A stretch of DNA of 64,000 nt from Halopseudomonas nanhaiensis (GTDB taxonomy: Bacteria; Pseudomonadota; Gammaproteobacteria; Pseudomonadales; Pseudomonadaceae). Both the position numbers and the translations under genes were made by a program. Position 1 is the stretch's first letter. Every line of letters begins with the position of its first letter. Positions 19,159 through 26,878 of the stretch are shown here, one piece after another. Where the stretch lies: the NCBI RefSeq assembly GCF_020025155.1, contig NZ_CP073751.1:1116001-1180000 (forward strand), given 5' to 3'. The notes beneath the pieces are model-generated. The model made no database searches, was not told the DNA's origin, and saw only the letters and a program-made list of their open reading frames with translations.

Positions 19159-19932
19159 TCATGGCGCGGGGCGACCGGCCCGCTCGCCGATCACCGGAGG
19201 ACGCTCGAATCCACGACTGGTCAAAACCGCTGCCGCCTCGGCACTCAGCAGAAAGTCGGCGAGTTGTTCCACCTCGGGTTTGTCGGCGCCATGTAGGGTG
19301 ATCACCAGGGCCTGGTACAACGGCGCATGCATGGTCGCGTCGATGCGCTGCCAGTGGCCAACGGTCTCCTGCTCAGGTGTATTGACCAGCGACAGTGCAA
19401 GCAAGGCTTTCCCCGCGGCGCCGGAGTGAGCCATCTGCGCGGCATGGCTGATGCTTTCACCGTAAACCAGGCGCGATTCGACACGCTCCCACACCCCGGC
19501 GGCCTGCAGCGCCTCGCGGGCACGCACGCCATACGGCGCGTGGTCCGGCTGGGCAATGGCAATGCGCTCATCGGTATCGGCCAGGTCGGACAGCTGCCCG
19601 TTGAACGGGGTGCGTGACCACAGCACCAGCCGGCCGGTGGCATAGAGGCGCGGTTCGCCTGTGGTCAGGCCTTCTTCATGCAGGGCTTGCGGATAGGCGA
19701 GGTCGGCGGACATGTACAGATCGAATGGCGCGCCGTTGCGGATCTGCGTGGCGAAACGACCGGATGAGCCATAGACCGCGCGAGCCGGTGTCTGCGGGTG
19801 GGCTGTGTTCCACATCGTGAGAATCTGTTCCAGCGCCGGTCGCAGGTCCGAGGCAGCCGCTACGGTGACGTCGGCGAAGGTGCGTGGACTGCACAGCATC
19901 AACAGGCACAGTACGGTGATGGTTCGGCGCAT
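19159..19932 (-). CDS. modA: Molybdate-binding periplasmic protein ModA
   Basis: Solute-binding protein that captures molybdate in the periplasm. 257 residues. Signal peptide MRRTITVLCLLMLCSPRTFA, then VTVAAASDLRPALEQI, YGSSGRFATQIRNGAPFDLYMSAD and further ModA-like blocks. Start set at 19932 because AGGAG lies just upstream and it gives a proper signal peptide; a longer in-frame extension runs into nnrS and is rejected. Lies 11 bases after nnrS, so nnrS-modABC is probably one transcript. Confidence 0.95.
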   Translation of the reverse strand: MRRTITVLCLLMLCSPRTFADVTVAAASDLRPALEQILTMWNTAHPQTPARAVYGSSGRFATQIRNGAPFDLYMSADLAYPQALHEEGLTTGEPRLYATGRLVLWSRTPFNGQLSDLADTDERIAIAQPDHAPYGVRAREALQAAGVWERVESRLVYGESISHAAQMAHSGAAGKALLALSLVNTPEQETVGHWQRIDATMHAPLYQALVITLHGADKPEVEQLADFLLSAEAAAVLTSRGFERPPVIGERAGRPAP

Positions 19933-19943
19933 CGGCAAGGCTC

Positions 19944-21119
19944 CTAACCCGGTCCACCGTCCGGCCGCGGACGGCTGAGAATCGGCACATAGTGCCAGAC
20001 GAACAGGCCGAAGGCGACCGTCCAGGCGGCTGCAGCCAACCATAGCGCACCAGGCACACTGACTGCAGGCAGCCAGATCCGGACCGGTACGGCGAGGTTG
20101 ATCAAGACGAAGGCGACCGTCATCACCGCCGGGGCCTGCAACGGACGCCCGGTATGACCGAGGCTGACGCGGGCGATCATGGCGAGGATGATCCCGCTCA
20201 TGCCGCCAAGCGCGAGCAGATGCGTGGCCTGGCTGAAGGTCATGTGCCAGCCCAGATGCCAGCACGCCATGGCCAGACAGGCAATCGCCAGCCAGCCGTA
20301 CGCCAGATGCAGTGACCAGAGCAGTGGTACCTTCCAGATTCCCGGGTTATACCAGCGCGCGAGCCGACACAGGTGGCCGACGCCGAGAACGATGAAGATC
20401 GATGCCAGCCAGGGAGTCGGCGACAGCGCTGGCCCGGCGAACATCGTCAGGGCGATCAGGATACTGCCGCCGAGCAACAGATTGTCCAGCCAGGGGAGTG
20501 GTTCGGCGGCCGCGGCGAGGCTCAGGCCATTGCGCGTGAAAAACGGAATGACGCGCCCGCCAACGATGCCTATCAATGCTGCGATAAGCCACAGCGCGCC
20601 CTGATTGCCCTGGCGCGCCAGGCTGTCGTCCCCCAGCGTCAGGCCGAGCATGACCAGCAGATCGGCAACCGCCAGCAACACCAGTACGCCGAGCACCGGA
20701 TAGTTGCGCGACTGGCGAACGCTGATCAGGCTGCGGCCGATGAAAAAAGCCAGCGCCGGCAGGAAGGCCAATTCCAGCGGCAGCAACAGCCACATTGGCG
20801 CGCTGCCCAGCCACGCCACTCGCGCGGCCAGCCACAGCCCCGCAAGCGCCATCAGCGGTTTACCGCGCGGTCCGGGCACACCCGTCCAGTTCTGCACCGC
20901 AGTGAGGAGAAACCCGGCAATGATCGCGCCGGCGAAGCCAAACAGCATTTCATGGCGGTGCCAGCCCAGCCAGCCACCGGCCGGCTGCCATGCGATCGCA
21001 CCTGTCAGAGCGGCGATCCATATCGGAATGGCCAGCGTCGCAAGCAGCGCACCGGCGATGAAGAATGGACGGAAGCCCAGACGAAACAGGGCAGGGGGAA
21101 GCGTGTCGCGTTGCATCAT
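19944..21119 (-). CDS. nnrS: NnrS family haem-copper membrane protein
   Basis: 391-residue integral membrane protein with about twelve helices. It begins with the family pattern LFRLGFRPFFIAGALLA and has GWHRHEMLFGFAGAIIAGFLLTAVQNWTG and a HLLALGGMSGIILAMIARVSLGHTGR block, both rich in conserved His as in NnrS. NnrS proteins are induced by NO and relieve nitrosative stress in Vibrio and Rhodobacter. Here it heads a likely nnrS-modABC unit. Two adjacent ATGs exist (21119 and 21116); either could be used. No NorR box or ANR/DNR dyad was seen in its upstream region. Confidence 0.94.
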   Translation of the reverse strand: MMQRDTLPPALFRLGFRPFFIAGALLATLAIPIWIAALTGAIAWQPAGGWLGWHRHEMLFGFAGAIIAGFLLTAVQNWTGVPGPRGKPLMALAGLWLAARVAWLGSAPMWLLLPLELAFLPALAFFIGRSLISVRQSRNYPVLGVLVLLAVADLLVMLGLTLGDDSLARQGNQGALWLIAALIGIVGGRVIPFFTRNGLSLAAAAEPLPWLDNLLLGGSILIALTMFAGPALSPTPWLASIFIVLGVGHLCRLARWYNPGIWKVPLLWSLHLAYGWLAIACLAMACWHLGWHMTFSQATHLLALGGMSGIILAMIARVSLGHTGRPLQAPAVMTVAFVLINLAVPVRIWLPAVSVPGALWLAAAAWTVAFGLFVWHYVPILSRPRPDGGPG

Positions 21120-21278
21120 CGTTCACTCGTAAGCACGCCAGGAACCGGGCGCGAAGCAGGCTTTTCATGCTGGACGGCTGGCGTGGGGCAGACAATAAGC
21201 CATTAGGGGTACTCCCCCTGCGCGCTTGGGGTCGGCCGGCCTGTTTGGCTATTCTGCGCCCTCTTCACTGGAGGCGGT

Positions 21279-21713
21279 ATGTCCTATTCGCTCATCAAGA
21301 CCCTGCACCTGCTCGGCGCCATCGCGTTCGTCGGCACGCTGTTCGTACAGGTGTTCATTCTCGGACCGGTCATGCGGCAGCTGCCTGAGCAGGAGCGTGC
21401 CCGATTGTCAGAGGCTCTGGGCCAGCGTGCCCGTCGCGTGGTGCACTGGGTAGCGTTGGTGCTCTATGGCGCCGGGCTGGCGCTCGGCTGGCAGTATCGC
21501 AGTGTGCTGGCGCAACCTTTTTCCAGCCATTTCTCCGCGGTATTGACGGTCAAGATCACGCTCGCCCTGCTGATCGTGCTGCACTACGTGGCGCTGATCT
21601 ATCTGCGCAAGACCCATCGTATCGGGCCGCAAGGCATGCATCTGCTGAACGTGAGTCTGCTGATGCACGCCGTACTGGTGGTCATCTGCGCCAAGGCATT
21701 GTTCGTATCATGA
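21279..21713 (+). CDS. CopD-like four-helix membrane protein
   Basis: 144-residue protein with four hydrophobic helices, starting MSYSLIKTLHLLGAIAFVGTLFVQVFILGP. The helix-1 His and the pattern of His residues in later helices (VVHWVALVLYGAGLALGW, LHYVALIYLRK) resemble the CopD/YqhA-type cytochrome b-like membrane family. A haem- or copper-related role is possible but unproven. GGAGG precedes the start. Its last six bases overlap convergently with the end of ric. Confidence 0.7.
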   Translation: MSYSLIKTLHLLGAIAFVGTLFVQVFILGPVMRQLPEQERARLSEALGQRARRVVHWVALVLYGAGLALGWQYRSVLAQPFSSHFSAVLTVKITLALLIVLHYVALIYLRKTHRIGPQGMHLLNVSLLMHAVLVVICAKALFVS

Positions 21714-22412
21714 ACAGGCGCCACAGCAGGGAGACTCCGGCTCCGGTGGAGCGAGCGCGGCCGCGAAGAGCACGGTGTTTTCCAGATGGATATGTTCCAT
21801 AAGATCCCGGCGCAACTCCTCCAGACCACGGTAGAGCGCCTGCCAGGTGTTGCACGCGGCTGCGGGCGGGGTGATGTCGTTGGTCAGCGCGATGACACCT
21901 TCCAGCGCATCACCATGCTGTTCATGCTCGTAGCGCATGACGCTGATCGGCCCGCCGGCCATGGCGGTCATGCCGCGCGCAAGCATCGGGAACAGGATCT
22001 GTTCTTCCTTGAGCATGTGGCTTTCCAGCTCCTGCAACATGTCGGCAAGGTGATCTGCCAGTCCGATCGGACAATCGGAGCGCCCCCCGTGTACCTGCTC
22101 GACGCGGCGGGCCAGCCGTATCAGCTCGGGCAGTTGCTCACGATGGCGCGCATGAAAGCGCCGCAGTATGTGGTCGATGAGCTCGGCCGGGGTTGCTCTG
22201 GTCCAGTCTCGGTCCGCGTCGGCGTCACTGCACAGCACATGCAGGCTGTCGACCACCTGCTGCGGGTCGAGGTGCTTGAGCCTGGCGGCCTCTGCGAGCG
22301 TGCGATGGCCGTTGCAGCAGAAGTCCAGCCGGAAGTCGTGGAACACGCGGGTGGCGCCGGGAATGTCCCGGGCGAGATCACCCAGGGGCGAGTGAAGATA
22401 GTCGATTGGCAT
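21708..22412 (-). CDS. ric: Di-iron iron-sulfur cluster repair protein Ric (YtfE/ScdA/DnrN)
   Basis: Repairs iron-sulfur clusters damaged by NO and oxidative stress. 234 residues. The N-terminal ScdA domain has DFCCNGHRTL, and the rest is a hemerythrin-like four-helix bundle with spaced His/Glu ligands, for example HMLKEEQILFP, RYEHEQHGDAL and MEHIHLENTVLF. The C-terminus ends in a Cys-rich CCGAC segment, possibly metal binding. Transcribed divergently from norR from a near-consensus sigma-54 promoter with three NorR-type boxes. The homologue norA is a NorR target in Ralstonia. Confidence 0.95.
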   Translation of the reverse strand: MPIDYLHSPLGDLARDIPGATRVFHDFRLDFCCNGHRTLAEAARLKHLDPQQVVDSLHVLCSDADADRDWTRATPAELIDHILRRFHARHREQLPELIRLARRVEQVHGGRSDCPIGLADHLADMLQELESHMLKEEQILFPMLARGMTAMAGGPISVMRYEHEQHGDALEGVIALTNDITPPAAACNTWQALYRGLEELRRDLMEHIHLENTVLFAAALAPPEPESPCCGACS

Positions 22413-22449
22413 GATTGCACCTGTATGCAGGAGGGCTCAGGAGTCTCTG

Positions 22450-22465
22450 AGCAAGCCTCATGCCA
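22450..22465 (-). promoter_or_regulatory. Sigma-54 promoter of ric
   Basis: On the - strand TGGCATGAGGCTTGCT matches TGGCACGNNNNTTGCW at every defined position but one. It lies 37 bases before the ric start codon, exactly as the nor promoter does relative to norQ. Confidence 0.82.
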
Positions 22466-22506
22466 GTCTGCAGGTGACTGTTTTATAAGAATTTTCGTTC
22501 CAGCAG

Positions 22507-22519
22507 GGTCATTGCGACC
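22507..22519. promoter_or_regulatory. NorR-type box 1 (proximal) upstream of ric
   Basis: GGTCATTGCGACC fits GGT-N7-ACC. It is 41 bases from the ric sigma-54 promoter, the same gap as in the nor promoter. Confidence 0.72.
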
Positions 22520-22531
22520 CTGGGCGAATCA

Positions 22532-22544
22532 GGTAGTAATCACC
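22532..22544. promoter_or_regulatory. NorR-type box 2 between ric and norR
   Basis: GGTAGTAATCACC fits GGT-N7-ACC; centre is 25 bases from box 1. Confidence 0.7.
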
Positions 22545-22550
22545 TCAAAT

Positions 22551-22563
22551 GGTAGGAACAACC
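22551..22563. promoter_or_regulatory. NorR-type box 3 overlapping the norR ribosome binding site
   Basis: GGTAGGAACAACC fits GGT-N7-ACC and abuts the norR ATG at 22564. It contains the AGGA ribosome binding site, so NorR binding could repress its own gene. Confidence 0.65.
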
Positions 22564-24087
22564 ATGATCGAGTCACTGCTGCTGCCCGACCTGGTCGCCG
22601 AACTGCCCACCGCAGTCCGGCTGCAGCGTCTGGTCAACGTCATTCGCGAAGGTTTTGGTTGCGGTGCCGTCGTTCTGCTGCAACAGCATGATGAAACGCT
22701 GGTGCCGCAGGCGGCTGTAGGGCTGGTGTCGGATGCGCTGGGCCGGCGGTTCGAAGTCGCGCGCCATCCACGGCTGGCCGCTTTGCTATCGCGTCGCGAG
22801 CCGACCTGGTTCGACCCGGACAGTCCTCTGCCTGATCCCTATGATGGGCTGCTCGACGACTCCCCTGGAGAGCCGTTGCCGGTGCACGATTGCATGGGTG
22901 TGAGCCTGCATGTCGAAGGTCGGTTGTGGGGCGCGCTGACGCTGGACGCGCTGCAGTCCGGCGCATTCGATGAGGCTGCGCGGTTGAGATTGCAGCGGCT
23001 GGTTCCGCTGATCGAGGCGTTTGTGCGGATCACCCGCCTGGAGCAGGAAAACCGCGCGCTGCGTCTTTCGCGGGCTGATGAGAAGCCGGTCATCGGCGGA
23101 GCCGAGGAGGGCGGCGTTATCGGCCGCAGCGCGGCGATCACACGGTTGATGGAAGAGCTCGGTGTCGTCGCCGACTCAGAGTTGCCCGTCCTGCTGACAG
23201 GCGAAACAGGCGTGGGCAAGGACGTGTTCGCGCGGTGGGTGCACAGCCATTCCCCGAGGTCCAAGAAACCGCTGATCCACGTCAATTGCGCAGCGCTTCC
23301 CGAGTCGCTTGCCGAAAGCGAGCTGTTCGGTCACGTCAAGGGTGCTTTCTCCGGCGCCACGGTCGATCGCAGCGGACGTTTCGATGCCGCTCACGGCGGT
23401 ACGCTGTTTCTCGATGAAGTCGGCGAGCTGCCACTCAGCGTGCAGGCCAAGCTGCTGCGCACGCTGCAGAATGGAGAAATCCAGCGACTGGGCGCCGACA
23501 AGCCGTTGCAGGTTGATGTCCGCATCATTGCCGCGACCAATCGCAATCTGGCCGAAGCGGTGGCCGCCGGGTCCTTTCGCGCAGACCTTTACCATCGCCT
23601 GTCGGTCTACCCGGTGCCGATCCCGCCGTTGCGCGAGCGCGGGGCCGATATCCTGTTGCTGGCCGGTCACTTCATCGAGCTCAACCGGGCGCGACTCGGC
23701 GTGCGCAGCTTGCGCCTGTCTGCCCGGGCGGAGCAGGCGTTGCTCGCCTACGGGTGGCCAGGCAACGTGCGCGAGCTCGAACATGTCATCAGCCGCGCGG
23801 CATTGAAGACGCTGGGCAAGAGCGGTTCAAGGCAGTCCCTGCTCACGCTTGAACCGGAGCAGCTTGACCTGTCCATTCCGGTCGGCGGCGCCCCGGAGCC
23901 CACGGCCATCATTCCCGAAAGCCCGCCACAGCTCCTACCTCTGCGCCTGGCTACCGATGCCTGTCAACGGCAACAGGTTCGGCTGGCGCTGGAGCAAACG
24001 GACGGCAACTGGGCCAGGGCCGCGCGCATGCTGGAGATCGATGCCAGCAACCTGCACAAGCTGGCTCGACGGCTGGGCGTCAAGTAG
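22564..24087 (+). CDS. norR: NO-responsive sigma-54 activator NorR
   Basis: Enhancer-binding protein that senses NO at a mononuclear iron. 507 residues: GAF sensor (about 15-165), AAA+ domain (about 185-415), Fis-type helix-turn-helix at the end (NWARAARMLEIDASNLHKLARRLG). Candidate iron ligands in the GAF domain include DPYDG near 91-95, His108, Cys110 and Asp128, spaced as in E. coli NorR. Walker A is GETGVGKD (213-220). The sigma-54 contact loop reads GAFSGA (260-265) in place of GAFTGA. Start set at 22564; an in-frame ATG at 22549 lacks a ribosome binding site. Confidence 0.95.
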   Translation: MIESLLLPDLVAELPTAVRLQRLVNVIREGFGCGAVVLLQQHDETLVPQAAVGLVSDALGRRFEVARHPRLAALLSRREPTWFDPDSPLPDPYDGLLDDSPGEPLPVHDCMGVSLHVEGRLWGALTLDALQSGAFDEAARLRLQRLVPLIEAFVRITRLEQENRALRLSRADEKPVIGGAEEGGVIGRSAAITRLMEELGVVADSELPVLLTGETGVGKDVFARWVHSHSPRSKKPLIHVNCAALPESLAESELFGHVKGAFSGATVDRSGRFDAAHGGTLFLDEVGELPLSVQAKLLRTLQNGEIQRLGADKPLQVDVRIIAATNRNLAEAVAAGSFRADLYHRLSVYPVPIPPLRERGADILLLAGHFIELNRARLGVRSLRLSARAEQALLAYGWPGNVRELEHVISRAALKTLGKSGSRQSLLTLEPEQLDLSIPVGGAPEPTAIIPESPPQLLPLRLATDACQRQQVRLALEQTDGNWARAARMLEIDASNLHKLARRLGVK

Positions 24088-24137
24088 CGAAGTGCCGCCT
24101 GGAGCCGACAGCAATAAAGAGGTACGTCGGAGCGAAC

Positions 24138-24151
24138 TTGACCTGAGTCAA
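24138..24151. promoter_or_regulatory. ANR/DNR box upstream of hemN
   Basis: TTGACCTGAGTCAA is a perfect TTGAC-N4-GTCAA dyad, 61 bases before the hemN start. hemN is a known ANR/DNR target in Pseudomonas. Confidence 0.85.
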
Positions 24152-24212
24152 AACCTACCCCGGTCCCGAGCGATACGCTTGTTTCCATACCCACTATCCG
24201 GAGCGTCCCGAT

Positions 24213-25595
24213 ATGTTCAATTCACCCCGCTGGGATGCCGACCTTATCCGCCGATACGACAAGGCTGGCCCGCGTTACACCTCATACCCGACTGCCGTCC
24301 AGTTCCACGACGGTGTCGCGCCGATGCATCTGCTGCACGCGCTGGATCAGAGCCGTGCGGCCAACCGCGATCTGTCGCTCTACGTGCACGTGCCGTTCTG
24401 CGCCAACATCTGTTACTACTGCGCCTGTAACAAGGTGATCACCAAGGATCGCAGCCGCGCGCAGCCCTATCTGGACAGCCTGTATCGCGAGATCGAGATC
24501 ATCAGCCGCCACGTCGGTTCCGACCAGATGGTCGAGCAGCTGCATTTCGGTGGTGGAACGCCGACGTTCCTCAGCCATGATCAGCTGCGCGACCTGCTCG
24601 CCACGTTGCGCACGCACTTCCGGTTGCACGACGACGACATCGGCGACTACAGCATCGAGATCGATCCGCGCGAGGCGGACTGGTCGACCATGGGCATGCT
24701 GCGCGAGATCGGCTTCAATCGCGCCAGCTTCGGTGTACAGGATCTGGATCCGGAAGTGCAGCGTGCGGTAAACCGGCTGCAGAGCCTGGAGCAGACCCAG
24801 GCGGTGATGGAAGCATCGCGGGCGCTCGCCTATCGCTCGATCAATATCGATCTCATCTATGGCCTGCCCAAGCAGACCACGGACGGCTTCGCGCGGACCG
24901 TCGAAGCAATCATCGCCCTCAAACCCGACCGGTTGTCGGTATTCAATTACGCGCATCTGCCGGAGCGATTCCTGCCGCAGCGGCGAATCAACGCAGCGGA
25001 CCTGCCCAGTGCAGCCGCCAAACTCGAGATGTTCGAGAACAGCATTGCCCAACTGATCCAGGCCGGTTACCGCTACATCGGCATGGACCATTTCGCCCTG
25101 CCGGACGACAGCCTGAGCATCGCCCAGGAAACCGGCCAGCTGCAGCGCAATTTTCAGGGCTACACGACGCACGGCCATTGCGATCTGGTGGGCCTGGGGG
25201 TGTCCTCGATCAGCCAGATTGGCGACCTGTTCTGCCAGAACACCGTAGACATCAAGCAATATCAGGAAAGTCTCGACGCCGGCCAGCTGGCGACGCGTCG
25301 CGGGTTGGTGTGTCACGCTGATGACCGCCTGCGTCGGGCGGTGATCAGCCAGCTCATATGTCACTTCACCCTGCGCTTCGAGGCTATAGGGCAGCGCTTC
25401 GGAATCGATTTCCGCGATTACTTCGCTGACTGTTTTCCGATGCTGCAGCAGATGGACCGTGACGGTCTGATACGTCTCGGTGACGCCGGCATCGATGTGC
25501 TGCCGGCCGGTAGGCTACTGGTGCGTTCAATCTGCATGGTGTTTGACGCGTATCAGAGTGTCGACTCGAATCAGCGCTTCTCGCGCATCATATAG
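24213..25595 (+). CDS. hemN: Oxygen-independent coproporphyrinogen III dehydrogenase HemN
   Basis: Radical-SAM enzyme for anaerobic haem synthesis (coproporphyrinogen III to protoporphyrinogen IX). 460 residues, normal length. It has the PRYTSYPTA start, the cluster motif CANICYYCACNK and FGGGTPTFLS. The N-terminal YTSYP distinguishes true HemN from HemW-like proteins. Needed to supply haem to NorBC and NarI without oxygen; the ANR/DNR box upstream fits that. Confidence 0.97.
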   Translation: MFNSPRWDADLIRRYDKAGPRYTSYPTAVQFHDGVAPMHLLHALDQSRAANRDLSLYVHVPFCANICYYCACNKVITKDRSRAQPYLDSLYREIEIISRHVGSDQMVEQLHFGGGTPTFLSHDQLRDLLATLRTHFRLHDDDIGDYSIEIDPREADWSTMGMLREIGFNRASFGVQDLDPEVQRAVNRLQSLEQTQAVMEASRALAYRSINIDLIYGLPKQTTDGFARTVEAIIALKPDRLSVFNYAHLPERFLPQRRINAADLPSAAAKLEMFENSIAQLIQAGYRYIGMDHFALPDDSLSIAQETGQLQRNFQGYTTHGHCDLVGLGVSSISQIGDLFCQNTVDIKQYQESLDAGQLATRRGLVCHADDRLRRAVISQLICHFTLRFEAIGQRFGIDFRDYFADCFPMLQQMDRDGLIRLGDAGIDVLPAGRLLVRSICMVFDAYQSVDSNQRFSRII

Positions 25596-25644
25596 TCCTG
25601 CGGTTGCTATGCTGGGTCCATCGAGCGTAGCAACCGGAGTACCG

Positions 25645-26430
25645 ATGACGCGGCAACAAGAGATCGGCGTGGACGAGCCGATACCCCAATCACTTCTCGA
25701 TACGGTGCGCCAGGCATCGTATGTCGTAGCCTTCACCGGGGCTGGCGTTTCCGCCGAAAGTGGCATCGCGACCTTTCGCGACGCCGGGTGCGACGGTCTG
25801 TGGAGTCGTTTCGATCCCATGCAGCTGGCGACGGCAGATGGGTTTCGGCGTGATCCGGCGCTGGTCTGGGGCTGGTATACGGCTCGGCGCCAGAAGGTGC
25901 TTCAGGCCAGGCCCAACCCGGCGCACGTTGCGATCGCCGAACTGTCCAGACAGAGGCCGCGCGTGGAAGTCGTCACGCAGAACGTCGACAATCTGCATGA
26001 GCGGGCCGGCAGCGACAGAGTGACCCATCTGCACGGCGAGCTTCTTGTTTCTCGCTGCTTCGAGTGTGACAAACCGCATGATCACTTGCCCGGCTCCGGT
26101 GAGCCGGATGAGCAGGGTCGTCTCGATCCTCCGCGCTGTGATCATTGCAGCGGACCGCTCAGGCCCGGCGTGGTGTGGTTCGGCGAGATGCTTCCGGAGG
26201 AGGCGATGAACCGCGCCTACAACGCGGCGCTGCATTGCGATCTGATGGTATCGATCGGTACGTCCGGCATGGTCTATCCGGCGGCAGAGCTGCCCAAACT
26301 CGCGCATGACAATGGCGCGCAGGTAATTCACGTCAATCCCGAGCGCCCGCCGGTTGTTTGCGAGCGCGACTGGTGCCTGCTCGGTGCGGCAGGGTATTGG
26401 CTTCCCAGACTGTTCGCCGAGGCGGGCTAA
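25645..26430 (+). CDS. Sirtuin-family NAD-dependent protein deacylase
   Basis: 261 residues. The Rossmann and catalytic motifs are clear: FTGAGVSAESGIATFRD, TQNVDNLHERAG and HLHGE (catalytic His). The zinc module uses CFECD and CDHCSGPLRPGVVWFGE. Probably removes acyl groups from lysines; a cobB name is possible but several sirtuin subtypes exist. Start set at 25645 after CCGGAGT; the frame extends further upstream into the end of hemN without support. Lies 49 bases after hemN, probably co-transcribed. Confidence 0.93.
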   Translation: MTRQQEIGVDEPIPQSLLDTVRQASYVVAFTGAGVSAESGIATFRDAGCDGLWSRFDPMQLATADGFRRDPALVWGWYTARRQKVLQARPNPAHVAIAELSRQRPRVEVVTQNVDNLHERAGSDRVTHLHGELLVSRCFECDKPHDHLPGSGEPDEQGRLDPPRCDHCSGPLRPGVVWFGEMLPEEAMNRAYNAALHCDLMVSIGTSGMVYPAAELPKLAHDNGAQVIHVNPERPPVVCERDWCLLGAAGYWLPRLFAEAG

Positions 26431-26526
26431 AAATCATCGATGCTGGAACCTCGCTGTGCAGGTGTGTCCAAAGGGAGTCGCCGTAGCGATCGGCGGCTCC
26501 TAATGGCCAACCACCAGGAGACCACC

Positions 26527-26853
26527 ATGAACAGCCAATACCAAGCCTGCATCGAAGCCTGCAGCAACTGCGCGATCGTCTGTCAGACCTGTGCCACGGC
26601 CTGTCTGCGCGAAGACAACGTCAAGATGATGGCGCGCTGCATCGCGCTGGACATGGACTGCGCCGACATGTGCGCCATGGCTGCTGCCTTCATGGCACGC
26701 GGTAGTGAATATGCGAAGGAGTTCTGCAAGCTGTGCGCGAAAATCTGCCGCGCCTGCGCCGAGGAATGTGGCAAGCACGAGCATGATCACTGTCAGGAAT
26801 GCGCCGAGGCGTGCCGGAAATGCGCCGAAGAGTGCGAGCGTATGGCGGCCTGA
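26527..26853 (+). CDS. Cys-rich four-helix bundle copper-binding protein (DUF326, Csp-like)
   Basis: 108 residues with 19 cysteines, many in CxxC or CxxxC helical spacing along four predicted helices (8-26, 38-49, 67-81, 89-103). This is the pattern of four-helix copper-storage proteins (Csp/DUF326), which line the bundle core with Cys thiolates to hold Cu(I). No signal peptide, so cytosolic like Csp3. A His-rich patch HEHDH lies at 84-88. Start set at 26527 after AGGAG; an alternative ATG at 26503 exists. Likely role: buffering copper in a denitrifier. Confidence 0.88.
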   Translation: MNSQYQACIEACSNCAIVCQTCATACLREDNVKMMARCIALDMDCADMCAMAAAFMARGSEYAKEFCKLCAKICRACAEECGKHEHDHCQECAEACRKCAEECERMAA

Positions 26854-26878
26854 TGCCGCGAGGCGAGCGTAGCGTTCG

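Noticed and set aside
21205..21219. AGGGG-N5-CCCCT inverted repeat between nnrS and the CopD-like gene
   Set aside because: Only 5-bp G/C arms; neither a terminator with T-run nor a recognisable NarL, NorR or Dnr site.
22466..22506. IHF site in the ric promoter equivalent to the one in the nor promoter
   Set aside because: The segment is AT-rich, but no sequence fits WATCAANNNNTTR with fewer than three mismatches.
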